A stretch of DNA of 64,000 nucleotides from Sulfurimonas sp. C5 (lineage in GTDB: Bacteria > Campylobacterota > Campylobacteria > Campylobacterales > Sulfurimonadaceae): NCBI RefSeq assembly GCF_029872055.1, contig NZ_JARXNQ010000001.1:372001-436000 (forward strand), read 5' to 3'. The position numbers were made by a program, and so were the translations under genes. Every line of letters starts with the position of its first letter. Within the stretch, counting starts at the first letter, position 1. The notes below the pieces were generated by a model. It had not been told where the DNA came from, made no database searches, and worked only from the letters and a program-made list of their open reading frames with translations. Below, piece by piece: positions 51,601-61,511 of the stretch.

Positions 51601-53250
51601 GTGGCAAATCTATTTGCTCCAAAATTCTTTACGCTTTTAAAACAAGGCATCCCCAAAGAACAGATTTTTGCAGATATGATGGCAGGTGTCATTGTAGGAA
51701 TTGTAGCTCTACCGCTTGCCATTGCTTTTGCTGTAGCTTCAGGAGTTTCACCGGAAAAAGGTATCATTACCGCAGTTGTAGCAGGATTCTTGATCTCGTT
51801 TTTAGGCGGGAGCAGAGTTCAGATTGGTGGTCCTACCGGTGCATTTATTGTTATACTTTATGCAATAGTTCAAGAATACGGGTATGATGGGCTTTTGATC
51901 TCGACAATTATGGCGGGAATTATCCTTATTCTTTTTGGTGTTTTACGGTTTGGCAGTTTATTACGCTATTTCCCTCAACCTTTGATAGTAGGTTTTACAA
52001 GTGGAATCGCTGTTGTGATTTTCTCTACACAAATTAAAGATGCACTTGGTTTAAACATAGAAAATTTACCGTCTGACTTTTTTTCTAAATGGGCTGCGTA
52101 TTTTCAAAACTTAGATACTTTAAATATCTACGCTCTTGCTATAACAATTGTAACAATACTGATTACTATATATTCAAAGCATATTACAACTAAAATTCCG
52201 GGCGCATTTATTGCAATCATTGTACTTACAGTAGTAGTAAGTGTGTTTGAGTTTCCTGTTACAACAATTGAAACATTTTTTGGAAATATCAATGGAGATA
52301 TTCAGATCTCATTACCACATTTTGAATGGAGTAATTTAACGACATATATTGTGCCTGCTTTTGTTATAGCCCTCTTAGGTGGGGTAGAATCACTTTTATC
52401 TGCTGTTGTGGCTGATGGTATGATAGGATGTAAACACAGATCAAATACAGAGCTTATTGCACAAGGTGTTGCAAACATAGTTACACCTTTTTTTGGAGGA
52501 ATTGCTGCAACAGGTGCAATTGCTAGAACGGCAACAAATGTAAAAAATGGTGGACGTACACCAATAGCAGGGATGACACATGCTATTGTTCTATTGTTTA
52601 TTATGCTGTTTTTTATAGATTACGCAAAATTAATCCCTATGGCAGTCTTAGCTGGGATACTAATTGTAGTGTCGTTTAATATGAGTGAGTACAAATCATT
52701 CTTCTCTATTTTAAGAGGTTCACCATATGACTATATTATTCTTTTAACAACGTTTTTATTAACGGTTATTGTTGACCTTACTGTTGCAATTCAGATAGGT
52801 ATTGTTCTGGCTGCACTTTTATTTATGAAACGTATGGCTAATGTAGACGGTAAAAAATTTGTTCAGAGTGATGACCCGGATGATATAGATAATTATGCCA
52901 GTTTACCATCTTGTATTGCCGTATATGAAATTGGAGGTCCTCTATTTTTTGCTTCGGCAAAACAGTATGCCCAACAGATTCAAGAGAGTGGTGTGGCTTG
53001 TGATATTTTGATCCTTCGTATGCGTTACGTTAATTTTATTGATGCAACGGCATTACATAATTTTAAAGAGACATTATCGCTTTTAAGAGAAAATGGTACG
53101 ACGATTTTAACTTCCGGAACGAATGATGAAGTATTTAGTGATCTGGATAAAAATAAAATTGTAAGTATTATTGGAGAGGGGAATATGCACAAGACTTTCC
53201 CAAGGGCTCTGCAACATGCAAAAACTTTAGCGAGTGAGATGGAAGTTTAG
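51601..53250 (+). CDS. SulP-family anion permease with STAS domain
   Basis: The 549-residue protein has about ten to twelve spans with the SulP signature (MAGVIVGIVALPLAIAFAVA, then GGSRVQIGGPTGAFIVI) and a C-terminal STAS domain from about residue 430 (VYEIGGPLFFASAKQYAQQI, then FIDATALHNFKETL). It probably imports sulfate or, in other family members, bicarbonate; the substrate is undecided here. The start is GTG with AGGAG at 51587-51591. It is convergent with pepA. Confidence 0.9.
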   Translation: MANLFAPKFFTLLKQGIPKEQIFADMMAGVIVGIVALPLAIAFAVASGVSPEKGIITAVVAGFLISFLGGSRVQIGGPTGAFIVILYAIVQEYGYDGLLISTIMAGIILILFGVLRFGSLLRYFPQPLIVGFTSGIAVVIFSTQIKDALGLNIENLPSDFFSKWAAYFQNLDTLNIYALAITIVTILITIYSKHITTKIPGAFIAIIVLTVVVSVFEFPVTTIETFFGNINGDIQISLPHFEWSNLTTYIVPAFVIALLGGVESLLSAVVADGMIGCKHRSNTELIAQGVANIVTPFFGGIAATGAIARTATNVKNGGRTPIAGMTHAIVLLFIMLFFIDYAKLIPMAVLAGILIVVSFNMSEYKSFFSILRGSPYDYIILLTTFLLTVIVDLTVAIQIGIVLAALLFMKRMANVDGKKFVQSDDPDDIDNYASLPSCIAVYEIGGPLFFASAKQYAQQIQESGVACDILILRMRYVNFIDATALHNFKETLSLLRENGTTILTSGTNDEVFSDLDKNKIVSIIGEGNMHKTFPRALQHAKTLASEMEV

Positions 53251-53260
53251 TACTTCCATC
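53238..53260. terminator. Bidirectional hairpin between SulP gene and pepA
   Basis: GATGGAAGT (53238-53246) pairs perfectly with ACTTCCATC (53252-53260). The stop codon of the SulP gene is in the five-base loop. No strong T-run follows, so it is a modest terminator candidate for the two converging genes. Confidence 0.5.
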
Positions 53261-53267
53261 TGCTATA

Positions 53268-54662
53268 TTAGAGTGATTTTATAAACTCACTCATCATTCT
53301 TACACCGGCACCTGTTCCGCCGTAAGTATGTACATCCCATGGCGATTCTGTATATGCACTTCCCGCAATGTCAAAATGCAGCCATTTCTCTTTGTTTTCC
53401 TCTTTAATGAAGTTATCTAGGAATAATCCAGCCGTAATAGCACCACCGTAAGGTTTATTAGAGATATTACAGATATCTGCAATCTCACTTTTTAGCTGTT
53501 TTTTCAGGTGTTTGTTAAACGGAAGAGTTCCGATCAATTCTCCAGAATTGTTAGCAGCTTCATATAGCTTGTGTTTTAATTCATGTGAATTACCCATAAC
53601 ACCTGTAGTATATTGTCCAAGAGCTACCATACAAGCACCTGTAAGTGTCGCAAAGTCAAAGATATAGTCAGCTTTTACTTTCTCTTGAGCATAATCTAAA
53701 ACATCTACAAGTACTAAACGTCCTTCAGCATCAGTATTTCTTACTTCAATTGTTTTTCCGCTTCTACTTACCAGTACATCGTCAGGTTTATAAGCATCAC
53801 CGCCGATCATATTTTCAACTGCGCCTACAAAAGCATGTACTTCAACATCAAGTTTCAACTCACTGATTGCCTTGATAATACCAAGAACTGCACAAGCTCC
53901 GGCTTTATCCATTTTCATAGTTACCATGGAAGTACCCGGTTTAAGACTAAGCCCACCAGAGTCATACGTTAAACCTTTTCCTACAAGTGTTATAACTTTT
54001 TTAGCTTTTTTCTTCGGTTTATAAGCAAGGTGGATAAGTTGAGATTCGTGGCGAGATGCACGACCAACTGCCAGCATAGCTCCACATTTTTCTTTTTTAA
54101 GTGCTTTTTCCCCTAAGATAGTACATTCCAGAGTATTTTCTTTTGCAAGGTTACGAGCTAATTCTGCCAATGTTTCAGGATGGATATCTTCAGGAATAGT
54201 GTTAACGATATCACGTGTAAAACATGTCGCTTCTGCAATAATTACCGCTTCTTCAAAATCTTTCATAAGAGCTTTTATATCCTTACACACAAGGTCCACT
54301 CTTTTTAAAGCCGTTTTTTTAGGTTCAGATTTATATCTGTTAAATTCATAACCACCCAAAATAAGACCTTCAACAATAGCTTTCATACACTCTTTTTCTA
54401 CATTAAACGATGCAGATTTTACATTGGATGCTTTAAGTGTTTTGATAGCACTTGCAGTAGCAGTTCTGATGTTTTCAGGACTTTGATCTTCTGTACCCAC
54501 AAGTAAGAGATCTTGATCATATAAAAAACATACGCTGTCTTGAGCAGCTTCAAAGTTTGCTTTATTGAGTATCTTTTTAAATTGATGTTTTGCAACATCT
54601 TTTTTTGTCATGAACTCTACATGTACATCTGATTTGATTTGTGTTACTAATTCAATTTTCAT
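53268..54662 (-). CDS. pepA: Leucyl aminopeptidase (M17)
   Basis: PepA removes N-terminal amino acids from peptides using two metal ions. The C-terminal catalytic domain shows the metal-binding segment VTMKMDKAGACAVLGIIKAI, GDAYKPDDVL, and the M17 signature NTDAEGRLVLVDVL. The N-terminal domain is less conserved. Its 464 residues fit the family, and it could also bind DNA as in E. coli, but nothing in the sequence indicates this. Confidence 0.95.
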   Translation of the reverse strand: MKIELVTQIKSDVHVEFMTKKDVAKHQFKKILNKANFEAAQDSVCFLYDQDLLLVGTEDQSPENIRTATASAIKTLKASNVKSASFNVEKECMKAIVEGLILGGYEFNRYKSEPKKTALKRVDLVCKDIKALMKDFEEAVIIAEATCFTRDIVNTIPEDIHPETLAELARNLAKENTLECTILGEKALKKEKCGAMLAVGRASRHESQLIHLAYKPKKKAKKVITLVGKGLTYDSGGLSLKPGTSMVTMKMDKAGACAVLGIIKAISELKLDVEVHAFVGAVENMIGGDAYKPDDVLVSRSGKTIEVRNTDAEGRLVLVDVLDYAQEKVKADYIFDFATLTGACMVALGQYTTGVMGNSHELKHKLYEAANNSGELIGTLPFNKHLKKQLKSEIADICNISNKPYGGAITAGLFLDNFIKEENKEKWLHFDIAGSAYTESPWDVHTYGGTGAGVRMMSEFIKSL

Positions 54663-54686
54663 TTTTTTCCTTTTATAGATAGATTT

Positions 54687-55934
54687 TTATATTATAAATC
54701 CTGAAATAATAGTTAAAGCACCTAATAAAATAAGTATAGATGCACTCATAATTCCTGTTTTATTTTTAGCAAATATATATGCAGAAAATGCTTTTAGAAT
54801 ATTGTTACTTCCAGATGCAATTAAAATTGCTGTCGCCGCACTGTCAATACTGATGTCGAATTTTGAAGACAATATAGATAAAACAAAAGGATCAGTGTCG
54901 GTAAAACCAACGATAAACGATAACATATTTAATCCCATTTCTCCATAAGTATTAAGAACAAAGTGAGTTACCGTAACCATTAGTAAGAAAAGTATAGCAA
55001 AGAAAAAGGCTGTACTTAACTCTAGGGGGTTTTTATCTCCGTTTTCTTCTACTATTTTACTTTTGTCATTTCTTGAACGATGGTATAAAACAGCAACGAT
55101 AATGATACTCAGCAGTACGAGTAAAGAGTAGGGCAGGATAAGTTTATAAGCAATATTTACATTAAATGCAAAGGCTATACCTATAAGTCTAAAATACATC
55201 AAAGTCGTCGCTATTACAATGGCTGATGTAAAAAGATATGGCGTAGAATTATCAGATGCTTTTTTTGCCAAAACTACTGTTGTTGCAGTACTGGAGTAGA
55301 TACCCCCTAATATACCAGTTAAAAGATAGCCTTTTTCATGAAAGAGATATTTTTTAAGTATATAACCGACATATGAAAATAAAGATACTATTACGACAGC
55401 CAGCCATATTTTGAAATACGAAATTGGAATAAAGTCTGCAATTTGTTCATGTGGCAATAACGGTAAGATTACACCGCTTACCAAAAGCAGTTTAGCAAAG
55501 GTTTCTACCTCATTGGCATCAAAAATTGTATAAAAGTGTTCTAAGCGTCTATTGAGATTGTAGATAAACACGACGACAACAAAAATGATGAGTAAAAACC
55601 ATATGCTGTACTTGACGACTACAATACCAAAGCTGTAAACAAGAGTAAAAAGGAGAAAAATACTGATACTGCTGTATTTGTCTTTGAGTCTGAAATAGTA
55701 AAAAATGGAAAAGTGAACTACGATGGCCAAATAACCAACCATGTATAAAAACATGTCTGTTTTGGCAAAGATATATCCTATGAGGGCTATAAAGGTAAAA
55801 GTTCTTACACTGCCTATCTCTTTTTGTGCTTCATTACCTCTTCTATGGGTTTTGATCTCAAGACCAATTAAAAACCCCGCAATAATGACAAGAACAAGTT
55901 CAATCCAAGGCGTATGTAAGAAATTTTCTAACAT
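54687..55934 (-). CDS. MgtC/DUF4010-family membrane protein
   Basis: The 415-residue protein has an N-terminal MgtC/SapB-like region (ELVLVIIAGFLIGLEIKTHR, then EIGSVRTFTFIALIGYIFA) and a C-terminal DUF4010-type region of several spans (from about residue 180; GGIYSSTATTVVLAKKAS and GFTDTDPFVLSI). About ten to eleven spans are visible in all. A role in magnesium or ion homeostasis is known for MgtC relatives only; the actual function is open. Confidence 0.8.
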   Translation of the reverse strand: MLENFLHTPWIELVLVIIAGFLIGLEIKTHRRGNEAQKEIGSVRTFTFIALIGYIFAKTDMFLYMVGYLAIVVHFSIFYYFRLKDKYSSISIFLLFTLVYSFGIVVVKYSIWFLLIIFVVVVFIYNLNRRLEHFYTIFDANEVETFAKLLLVSGVILPLLPHEQIADFIPISYFKIWLAVVIVSLFSYVGYILKKYLFHEKGYLLTGILGGIYSSTATTVVLAKKASDNSTPYLFTSAIVIATTLMYFRLIGIAFAFNVNIAYKLILPYSLLVLLSIIIVAVLYHRSRNDKSKIVEENGDKNPLELSTAFFFAILFLLMVTVTHFVLNTYGEMGLNMLSFIVGFTDTDPFVLSILSSKFDISIDSAATAILIASGSNNILKAFSAYIFAKNKTGIMSASILILLGALTIISGFII

Positions 55935-55957
55935 ATTGGTTATCCTATTTTTGGATC

Positions 55958-57154
55958 CTAGTCAAAATTAAGTATATCTTTTGCCTGGATCATATCTTTA
56001 TCACCACGACCTGAAAGGTTAACGATGATAAGTTTATCTTTGATATCTGGCAGTTTCTTTAAGTAAGCTACTGCATGAGATGATTCAAAAGCCGGGATAA
56101 TTCCCTCTTTACGAGAAAGCCATACAAATGCATCAAGTGCTTCCTCATCAGTAATATAATCATATTTTACACTATTATTATCATTATGAAAAGCGTGTTC
56201 AGGACCGATACCAGGATAATCAAGTCCTGCAGAGATAGAATGTGCTTCTAGAATCTGTCCATCTTCATCTTGGAGAAGATAACTCATTTGACCATGAAGG
56301 ACACCCGGACGGCCTTTTTTCAAAGAACATCCATTTTTATCATCAATACCAAGTCCACCGGCTTCAATACCGATACATTGTACACCTTCATCTTCTAAAA
56401 AGTGTTGGAACGTTCCAATCGCATTGCTTCCCCCGCCTATACATGCAATAACGTGATCAGGAAGACGGTTTTCTTTTTCTAAAATCTGTGCTCTTGCTTC
56501 CCAACCGATAATTGCCTGAAAGTCACGTACCATAAGTGGATAAGGATGAGGACCTGCTACAGTTCCGATGATATAGAATGTATCACGTGCATTTGTTACC
56601 CAGTGACGAATAGCATCATTCATTGCATCTTTTAATGTACGGCTTCCACTCTCAACAGCATTTACTTTAGCGCCGAGTAGTTTCATACGGAATACGTTTA
56701 ACTCTTGACGTGCAACATCTTTTGCACCCATAAAAATTTCACATTCTAGTCCAAGTAATGCTGCGATTGTAGCTGTTGCAACACCATGTTGCCCAGCACC
56801 TGTTTCTGCAATAACTTTTTTATACCCTAAACGTTTTGCCATAAGTCCTTGGGCAATAACATTATTTACTTTATGTGCACCTGTGTGGTTTAGGTCCTCA
56901 CGTTTAAAATAAACTTTTGCACCAAGTTCATTAGAGATGTTTTCTGCAAAATATAGTGGAGAAGGACGTCCTACATAATCTTTTAAATAGTAATCAACCT
57001 CCGACCAAAAATCTTTATTAAAACGAATCTCTTCATATTCATCACGAAGTTTTAAAAGTGCCGGCATAAGTGTTTCAGGAACATAGCGTCCACCAAAGAT
57101 ACCGAAGTGGCCATTTTCATCTGGATCGTATTTTGAAGCAGTTGGTATATACAT
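55958..57154 (-). CDS. trpB: Tryptophan synthase beta subunit
   Basis: TrpB condenses indole with serine by pyridoxal phosphate. The PLP lysine is in [12 protein letters not shown]; the phosphate-binding [11 protein letters not shown] segment and [14 protein letters not shown] follow. Its 398 residues are normal. The gene is separated from trpA, which is not in the window, and lies next to apt with a one-base overlap. Confidence 0.96.
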   Translation of the reverse strand: MYIPTASKYDPDENGHFGIFGGRYVPETLMPALLKLRDEYEEIRFNKDFWSEVDYYLKDYVGRPSPLYFAENISNELGAKVYFKREDLNHTGAHKVNNVIAQGLMAKRLGYKKVIAETGAGQHGVATATIAALLGLECEIFMGAKDVARQELNVFRMKLLGAKVNAVESGSRTLKDAMNDAIRHWVTNARDTFYIIGTVAGPHPYPLMVRDFQAIIGWEARAQILEKENRLPDHVIACIGGGSNAIGTFQHFLEDEGVQCIGIEAGGLGIDDKNGCSLKKGRPGVLHGQMSYLLQDEDGQILEAHSISAGLDYPGIGPEHAFHNDNNSVKYDYITDEEALDAFVWLSRKEGIIPAFESSHAVAYLKKLPDIKDKLIIVNLSGRGDKDMIQAKDILNFD

Positions 57155-57705
57155 TAATTAACCTCTATAACGCTGTAAACGTTTGTAATTTCTTTTAAAT
57201 TTTTTATTCCGTCTAAAAAGCTTAGACCTATAATAAAACAACATTCGACACACTCTGCACCTGTTTGATTTACAAGCGTTGCAGCAGCACTTGCTGTACC
57301 GCCTGTTGCGATTAGATCATCAATTACAAGTACTTTTGCACCTTTTTCTTTTCCAAAGGCATCAATATGCACTTCGATCTCATCAACACCGTATTCAAGA
57401 GAGTATTTTTGAGAGATAGTCGTATAAGGAAGTTTTCCTTTTTTTCTGATAGGAACGAAACCAATACCAAGCATTTGTGCTAAAGCTGCACCAAAGATAA
57501 AACCACGAGCGTCTATTCCAGCTATATAGTCAAGATGAAGCGATTTGTATCTTTGGTAAAGGTGATTCATTAACACACCATAAGCTTCTTTATTGTTCAA
57601 AAGGGTAGTGATATCTTTAAAAACAATTCCAGGTTGTGGAAAATCCTTAATATCTCTAATTGCACTTTGAATGATTTTTTTCTCTGTCTGACTTAAAGTA
57701 ATCAT
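57154..57705 (-). CDS. apt: Adenine phosphoribosyltransferase
   Basis: Apt salvages adenine to AMP with PRPP. The PRPP-binding motif is [18 protein letters not shown], and the N-terminal [16 protein letters not shown] with [15 protein letters not shown] match the family. The 183-residue length is standard. It overlaps trpB by one base and follows a small membrane protein gene by ten bases. Confidence 0.95.
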   Translation of the reverse strand: MITLSQTEKKIIQSAIRDIKDFPQPGIVFKDITTLLNNKEAYGVLMNHLYQRYKSLHLDYIAGIDARGFIFGAALAQMLGIGFVPIRKKGKLPYTTISQKYSLEYGVDEIEVHIDAFGKEKGAKVLVIDDLIATGGTASAAATLVNQTGAECVECCFIIGLSFLDGIKNLKEITNVYSVIEVN

Positions 57706-57715
57706 TTTTCCATCC

Positions 57716-58048
57716 TTACAGTAACGCGTCTATACGACCCTCTAGGGCTTTAATTTTATTGTTAAGTCTATCAACTTCTTGTCTATGTTTTGAGTTTCTT
57801 TGTTTGAGCACTTTTAGCTCGTTTCTCAGTTTCGATAACTCTTCCGTTAAGATATCAACATTTCCAAGTGCACGTTGCAGTTGAATCTGATATTTTCTTA
57901 TAAGTATCTCTGCTTCTTGAAGCGTGAGTTTCATAAGATCGTTACTACGTTGCTCTTTGTTTGTAATACTTTTAAAGTAAAACATCTTTACAAAAAGATA
58001 TATCGAAACAAGAGAGAGGATAGTTAGAAGTGACCATTCCCAAAACAT
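57716..58048 (-). CDS. Small membrane-anchored coiled-coil protein, unknown
   Basis: No family recognised. The 110-residue product has one N-terminal span (about residues 4-20, [20 protein letters not shown]) and a cytoplasmic or periplasmic coiled coil of about 75 residues ([20 protein letters not shown], then [16 protein letters not shown]). Its place between rpiB and apt is the only context. It could be an envelope or division-related scaffold, but nothing specific supports this. Confidence 0.65.
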   Translation of the reverse strand: MFWEWSLLTILSLVSIYLFVKMFYFKSITNKEQRSNDLMKLTLQEAEILIRKYQIQLQRALGNVDILTEELSKLRNELKVLKQRNSKHRQEVDRLNNKIKALEGRIDALL

Positions 58049-58057
58049 ATATATTCC

Positions 58058-58486
58058 TTACAGTTCTATTTTTTCAACACGTCCACAGTGTCTGCCACCG
58101 TCAAAACCACTTTCCAACCAAGAGTTAATGATAGACTCTGCAACGCCAAGACCTACGATTCTCTCTCCGAAACAAAGTATGTTTGCATCGTTATGACCGC
58201 GTGCCACCATTGCAGTGTATGCATCGTGACAAAGTGCAGCACGGATTCCCGCATGACGGTTTGCAGCCATACTCATACCGATACCGCTGCCGCAGATTAA
58301 GATCCCTTGGCTTCCTTCATCTTCTAAAACGCTAGTCGCAACTTTGTGTGCATAGTCAGGATAATCAACTCTGTCTTTTGAGAACGGTCCAAGGTCAATA
58401 ACTTCATGACCTTTCTCTTTTAAAAATTCAACTGTCCAGTTTTTCAGATCAATTCCTGCATGGTCTGTTGCTATGTAAAATTTCAT
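58058..58486 (-). CDS. rpiB: Ribose 5-phosphate isomerase B
   Basis: RpiB interconverts ribose 5-phosphate and ribulose 5-phosphate in the pentose phosphate and related pathways. Family segments are KFYIATDHAGIDLKNWTVEF, HEVIDLGPFSKDRVDYPDYA, and the catalytic Cys region LICGSGIGMSMAANRHAGIR. At 142 residues it has the usual length. It follows the M50 protease gene in the same direction. Confidence 0.95.
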   Translation of the reverse strand: MKFYIATDHAGIDLKNWTVEFLKEKGHEVIDLGPFSKDRVDYPDYAHKVATSVLEDEGSQGILICGSGIGMSMAANRHAGIRAALCHDAYTAMVARGHNDANILCFGERIVGLGVAESIINSWLESGFDGGRHCGRVEKIEL

Positions 58487-58502
58487 ACTTTCTTTCCCTT
58501 TT

Positions 58503-59180
58503 TTAAGATAATAATAAACCGATAATAGTTTGTACCGGCCATAAGATAAGATATTGATGCAGTGGCGTCATCAAAATAATAAGTATTATAATTATGCCAT
58601 ATCTCTCATTTTTATAGAAGAATTCTGCAATCTCAATTTTTCTAAACTTTAAAGCAAGGTGTGCTAAAAAGTGTGCACCGTCAAATTGTGGGATAGGAAG
58701 TAGATTAAATACTCCTAATACCACATTGATGATAAGTAACTGCATAGCAAGCAGATATATAAAAATATATTCTAGACCATCAGCTGTTGTCGGTGCATGC
58801 ATTGCTGTTAGAGCTATTGCCGCTAAAGCTGCTAATGTGAAATTATATACAATTCCAGCAAGATCAACTTGCATAGCAGCATTATAACCACCGCGATTAA
58901 CTACAGTAAGTGTGTTGATTGGAACCGGTTTTGCCCAGCCAAATAAAAATCCACTGTCGCCGCCAAGAAGTATTGGCAGAAAGTACATCATCATAGGTAC
59001 TAAAATAGTCCCGACAAGATCAATGTGTGAAATTGGATTGATTGTTAAACGACCGGCATTTTTTGCAGTTGTGTCTCCATACATATAGGCAACCCAACCG
59101 TGCATAATTTCATGACCGATAATTGCAATGGCAAGTGCTAATACAGCTGCACCAATTTTTAAAAAATCAAGTAATTCCAT
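58503..59180 (-). CDS. Site-2 protease family (M50) membrane zinc protease
   Basis: The zinc motif HEIMHG is in the first span (IAIIGHEIMHGWVAYMYGDT), and the second metal-site segment is NLLPIPQFDGAHFLAH near residue 175. Four to five spans are visible. It resembles the short Rip-type proteases of Campylobacterota, for which the substrate is not known. The start is set at ATG 59180 (MELLDFLKIG), which overlaps lepB by 14 bases; a longer frame to 59225 starts in the hydrophilic end of lepB and is unlikely. Confidence 0.85.
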   Translation of the reverse strand: MELLDFLKIGAAVLALAIAIIGHEIMHGWVAYMYGDTTAKNAGRLTINPISHIDLVGTILVPMMMYFLPILLGGDSGFLFGWAKPVPINTLTVVNRGGYNAAMQVDLAGIVYNFTLAALAAIALTAMHAPTTADGLEYIFIYLLAMQLLIINVVLGVFNLLPIPQFDGAHFLAHLALKFRKIEIAEFFYKNERYGIIIILIILMTPLHQYLILWPVQTIIGLLLS

Positions 59181-60078
59181 AATAATCTTTGTCTTGTTCT
59201 TCTCTTTCTTTAATAGCTCTGTCAATATAAGGAGACTGTTCTAGATCAGTTGGTGTTTTACCTATTCTATCCCATCTAATTTCCCAATTGTCATCAATAG
59301 AGAAGTATATGAACCAAGGTGTACCTTCAATGTTTTCATACGGTACAGAACCCCAGAAACGGCTGTCGTTTGAGTGATCACGATTATCGCCCATCATAAA
59401 ATAACGACCTTCTTCAACCGTAATCATCGGTGTATTAAAAACAGGTGGGATTAAAAGACGAGTAGGAGCAATTCTCTCATCAGGCTTAGGTTTAACAGAA
59501 CTAAGTTCACCTGCTTGGATAGATCTTTTAATATGACCGTTAAGATCTACTATAGTAAAAGAGTCATAAGCCATTTTATCATCATGATGAATACCTTTAT
59601 GCTCTTTCATATATGGATTAACTACCCATAATTTACCTTCAAATTCAACTATTTTATGCCCTTTATAGTTTTCTTTGATCCACTCATCACCTTCATGTGG
59701 ATGTAAATAAAGATCTTTGTTCTCTACAAAAAGTTGATCGCCAGGGAGGGCTACACAACGTTTAACAAAGTGAGTTTTTACATCTTTTGGAGGACGGAAG
59801 ATAACAATGTCTCCACGTTTAGGTTTGTCACCGTCAATCAGTTTTAGATCATTGCTCCAAGGCATAATAGAAACTTCTAAAAACGGGATATGTGGCATTG
59901 GGATACCGTATGCAAACTTTTTCCCAAATAGATGGTCACCGATTAAAAGAGAGTCTTTCATACTCCCGCTTGGGATTCTAAATGCTTGAGCTATAAAGAA
60001 GATTACAAACAGAACTATGATGATAGTTCCAGTCCATGAGTTAGAAAATTTATATGCTTTTAATAGGAAGTTTTTCAT
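59167..60078 (-). CDS. lepB: Signal peptidase I
   Basis: LepB cleaves signal peptides from exported proteins. One N-terminal span (about 16-34, GTIIIVLFVIFFIAQAFRIP) is followed by the catalytic Ser in FRIPSGSMKDSLLIGDH, the catalytic Lys in FVKRCVALPGDQL, and the box GDNRDHSNDSRFWGSVPYEN. The 303-residue protein is longer than the E. coli core and includes an extra middle segment typical of the group. It is one base downstream of folD in the operon order. Confidence 0.95.
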   Translation of the reverse strand: MKNFLLKAYKFSNSWTGTIIIVLFVIFFIAQAFRIPSGSMKDSLLIGDHLFGKKFAYGIPMPHIPFLEVSIMPWSNDLKLIDGDKPKRGDIVIFRPPKDVKTHFVKRCVALPGDQLFVENKDLYLHPHEGDEWIKENYKGHKIVEFEGKLWVVNPYMKEHKGIHHDDKMAYDSFTIVDLNGHIKRSIQAGELSSVKPKPDERIAPTRLLIPPVFNTPMITVEEGRYFMMGDNRDHSNDSRFWGSVPYENIEGTPWFIYFSIDDNWEIRWDRIGKTPTDLEQSPYIDRAIKEREEQDKDYYGIT

Positions 60079-60079
60079 A

Positions 60080-60946
60080 TTATTTTGCTTCAGCTAATTT
60101 TTGAGCATTAATTTTTGCTGCTTTTAGGGTATTGCTTAGAAGCATTGCAATTGTCATCGGTCCAACACCACCAGGACTTGGAGTGATGTAAGAGCTTTTT
60201 TTGCTTACATTTTCAAAGTCAACATCACCGACAAGTTTTCCCTCTTTTGTTCTACTTACACCGATATCGACGATAATTACATCGTCTTTTACCATATCTT
60301 CCGTAATAAGGTTAATTACACCAACACCGCATAAAACGATATCTGCATTAAGTGTGTGTTTTTTAAGATCGTCTGTAAATATATGACAAATTTCAACTGT
60401 AGCATCTGCATTTAAAAGCAGAGCAGCCATTGGTTTTCCAACAATGTTTGAAGCTCCAACTACACAACAGTTTTTACCTTTAACATCTATGTTGTACTCT
60501 TTTAAAAGTTCCATAACACCAAGTGGCGTACATGGTACAAAACCATCAAGGTTTGTTACAAGGCGGCCAACGTTATATGGATGGAAACCGTCTACATCTT
60601 TTGCCGGATCAACTAGTTCTAGAAGTTTAGTAGTGTCTATATGGCTTGGAAGTGGAAGCTGAATTAAGATTCCATCTACATTTGAATCGTTATTTAATCC
60701 AATGATAGTTTTTTCAATCGCTTCTTGAGAAATAGTTTCAGGCATTTCATGAGTAATAGAGTAAAAACCAACTCTGTCACATGCTTTTTTCTTCATGTTG
60801 ACATAAGCAGCACTTGCCGGGTCTTGACCAACTAGTACAACAGCCAGTCCTGGTGTACATCCACATGTAGATTTTAATTCTTTTACTTCATCACTAACTT
60901 TTTGTTCTATTTTTTTTGAGAGAGCTTTACCATCTAATAACTGCAT
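60080..60946 (-). CDS. folD: Methylenetetrahydrofolate dehydrogenase / cyclohydrolase
   Basis: FolD interconverts methylene-, methenyl- and formyl-tetrahydrofolate using NADP+. The catalytic AAYVNMKKKACDRVGF (Lys), GILIQLPLP, and CVVGASNIVGKPMAALLLN Rossmann segment are present, with PSPGGVGPMTIAMLLSNT near the C-terminus. Its 288 residues match the family. The gene reads away from the small cytochrome c gene at 61007. Confidence 0.96.
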   Translation of the reverse strand: MQLLDGKALSKKIEQKVSDEVKELKSTCGCTPGLAVVLVGQDPASAAYVNMKKKACDRVGFYSITHEMPETISQEAIEKTIIGLNNDSNVDGILIQLPLPSHIDTTKLLELVDPAKDVDGFHPYNVGRLVTNLDGFVPCTPLGVMELLKEYNIDVKGKNCCVVGASNIVGKPMAALLLNADATVEICHIFTDDLKKHTLNADIVLCGVGVINLITEDMVKDDVIIVDIGVSRTKEGKLVGDVDFENVSKKSSYITPSPGGVGPMTIAMLLSNTLKAAKINAQKLAEAK

Positions 60947-61006
60947 TTAAACCCCATAAATAAATTTTTTGTTATTATACCTTTTTAAAATAATATTAGG
61001 CTAATA

Positions 61007-61354
61007 ATGAAATATATACTCTTTTTAATCCTCGCAAATTCTTTATTTTGCGAGAGTACGTTTATTACTCCGATGGAATATGCATCATCACTTTATAAAA
61101 ACCCGAGAGGGATAGGATGTCAAAAATGCCACGGAGAAAACGGTGAAGGGTTATTGATTGCAAAATATATCCACAAGGGGAAAGAAAAAGAATTTATAGG
61201 ACCTCAAATCAATAATATCTCCTTTGAAAAATTTGCAAATGAACTGAGTAAAAGAAAACGTGGGATGCCGAGATACTTTTTAACAGATAGTGAAGTACAG
61301 GCACTATACAGATATCTACACAGAAACGATAAAAAAAGTGAGAAAAAAAACTAA
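61007..61354 (+). CDS. Small periplasmic c-type cytochrome
   Basis: A short signal peptide (MKYILFLILANSLFCES) precedes one haem c site CQKCH (residues 38-42). The only later methionine, in KRKRGMPRYF, may be the sixth ligand. The protein is 115 residues and otherwise basic. It is a single-haem cytochrome c of unknown partner, likely an electron carrier in the periplasm. It stands alone in its own short transcript, upstream of the lyase operon. Confidence 0.85.
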   Translation: MKYILFLILANSLFCESTFITPMEYASSLYKNPRGIGCQKCHGENGEGLLIAKYIHKGKEKEFIGPQINNISFEKFANELSKRKRGMPRYFLTDSEVQALYRYLHRNDKKSEKKN

Positions 61355-61385
61355 CTTTACTTATAAATCATTAACTATTTTGTCA

Positions 61386-61416
61386 TATAATTAAAAACGT
61401 TAAGTAGTACTTTACA
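61386..61416 (+). promoter_or_regulatory. Promoter-like element with palindrome matching the merR-yeeE operator
   Basis: TATAAT at 61386-61391 is followed by CGTTAAGTAGTACTTTACA at 61398-61416, a 7-3-7 inverted repeat (GTTAAGT, AGT, ACTTTAC). It agrees with the palindrome at 16637-16655 at 16 of 19 positions, and both are preceded at similar distance by the same CATATAATT. This suggests shared control of the two loci. The downstream gene starts at 61512, 95 bases later. Confidence 0.5.
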
Positions 61417-61511
61417 TTTTTCCTATTGTGTCTTTAATAACAATGAAGATTATCGTCGTTAGATATAATAAGAAATGAAGTAATACTAAAACACTTAGGA
61501 ATATATAGAAG

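Noticed and set aside
59181-59225. Longer M50 protease start at 59225
   Set aside because: The added residues are the charged C-terminus of lepB read in another frame; ATG 59180 begins the membrane protein naturally.
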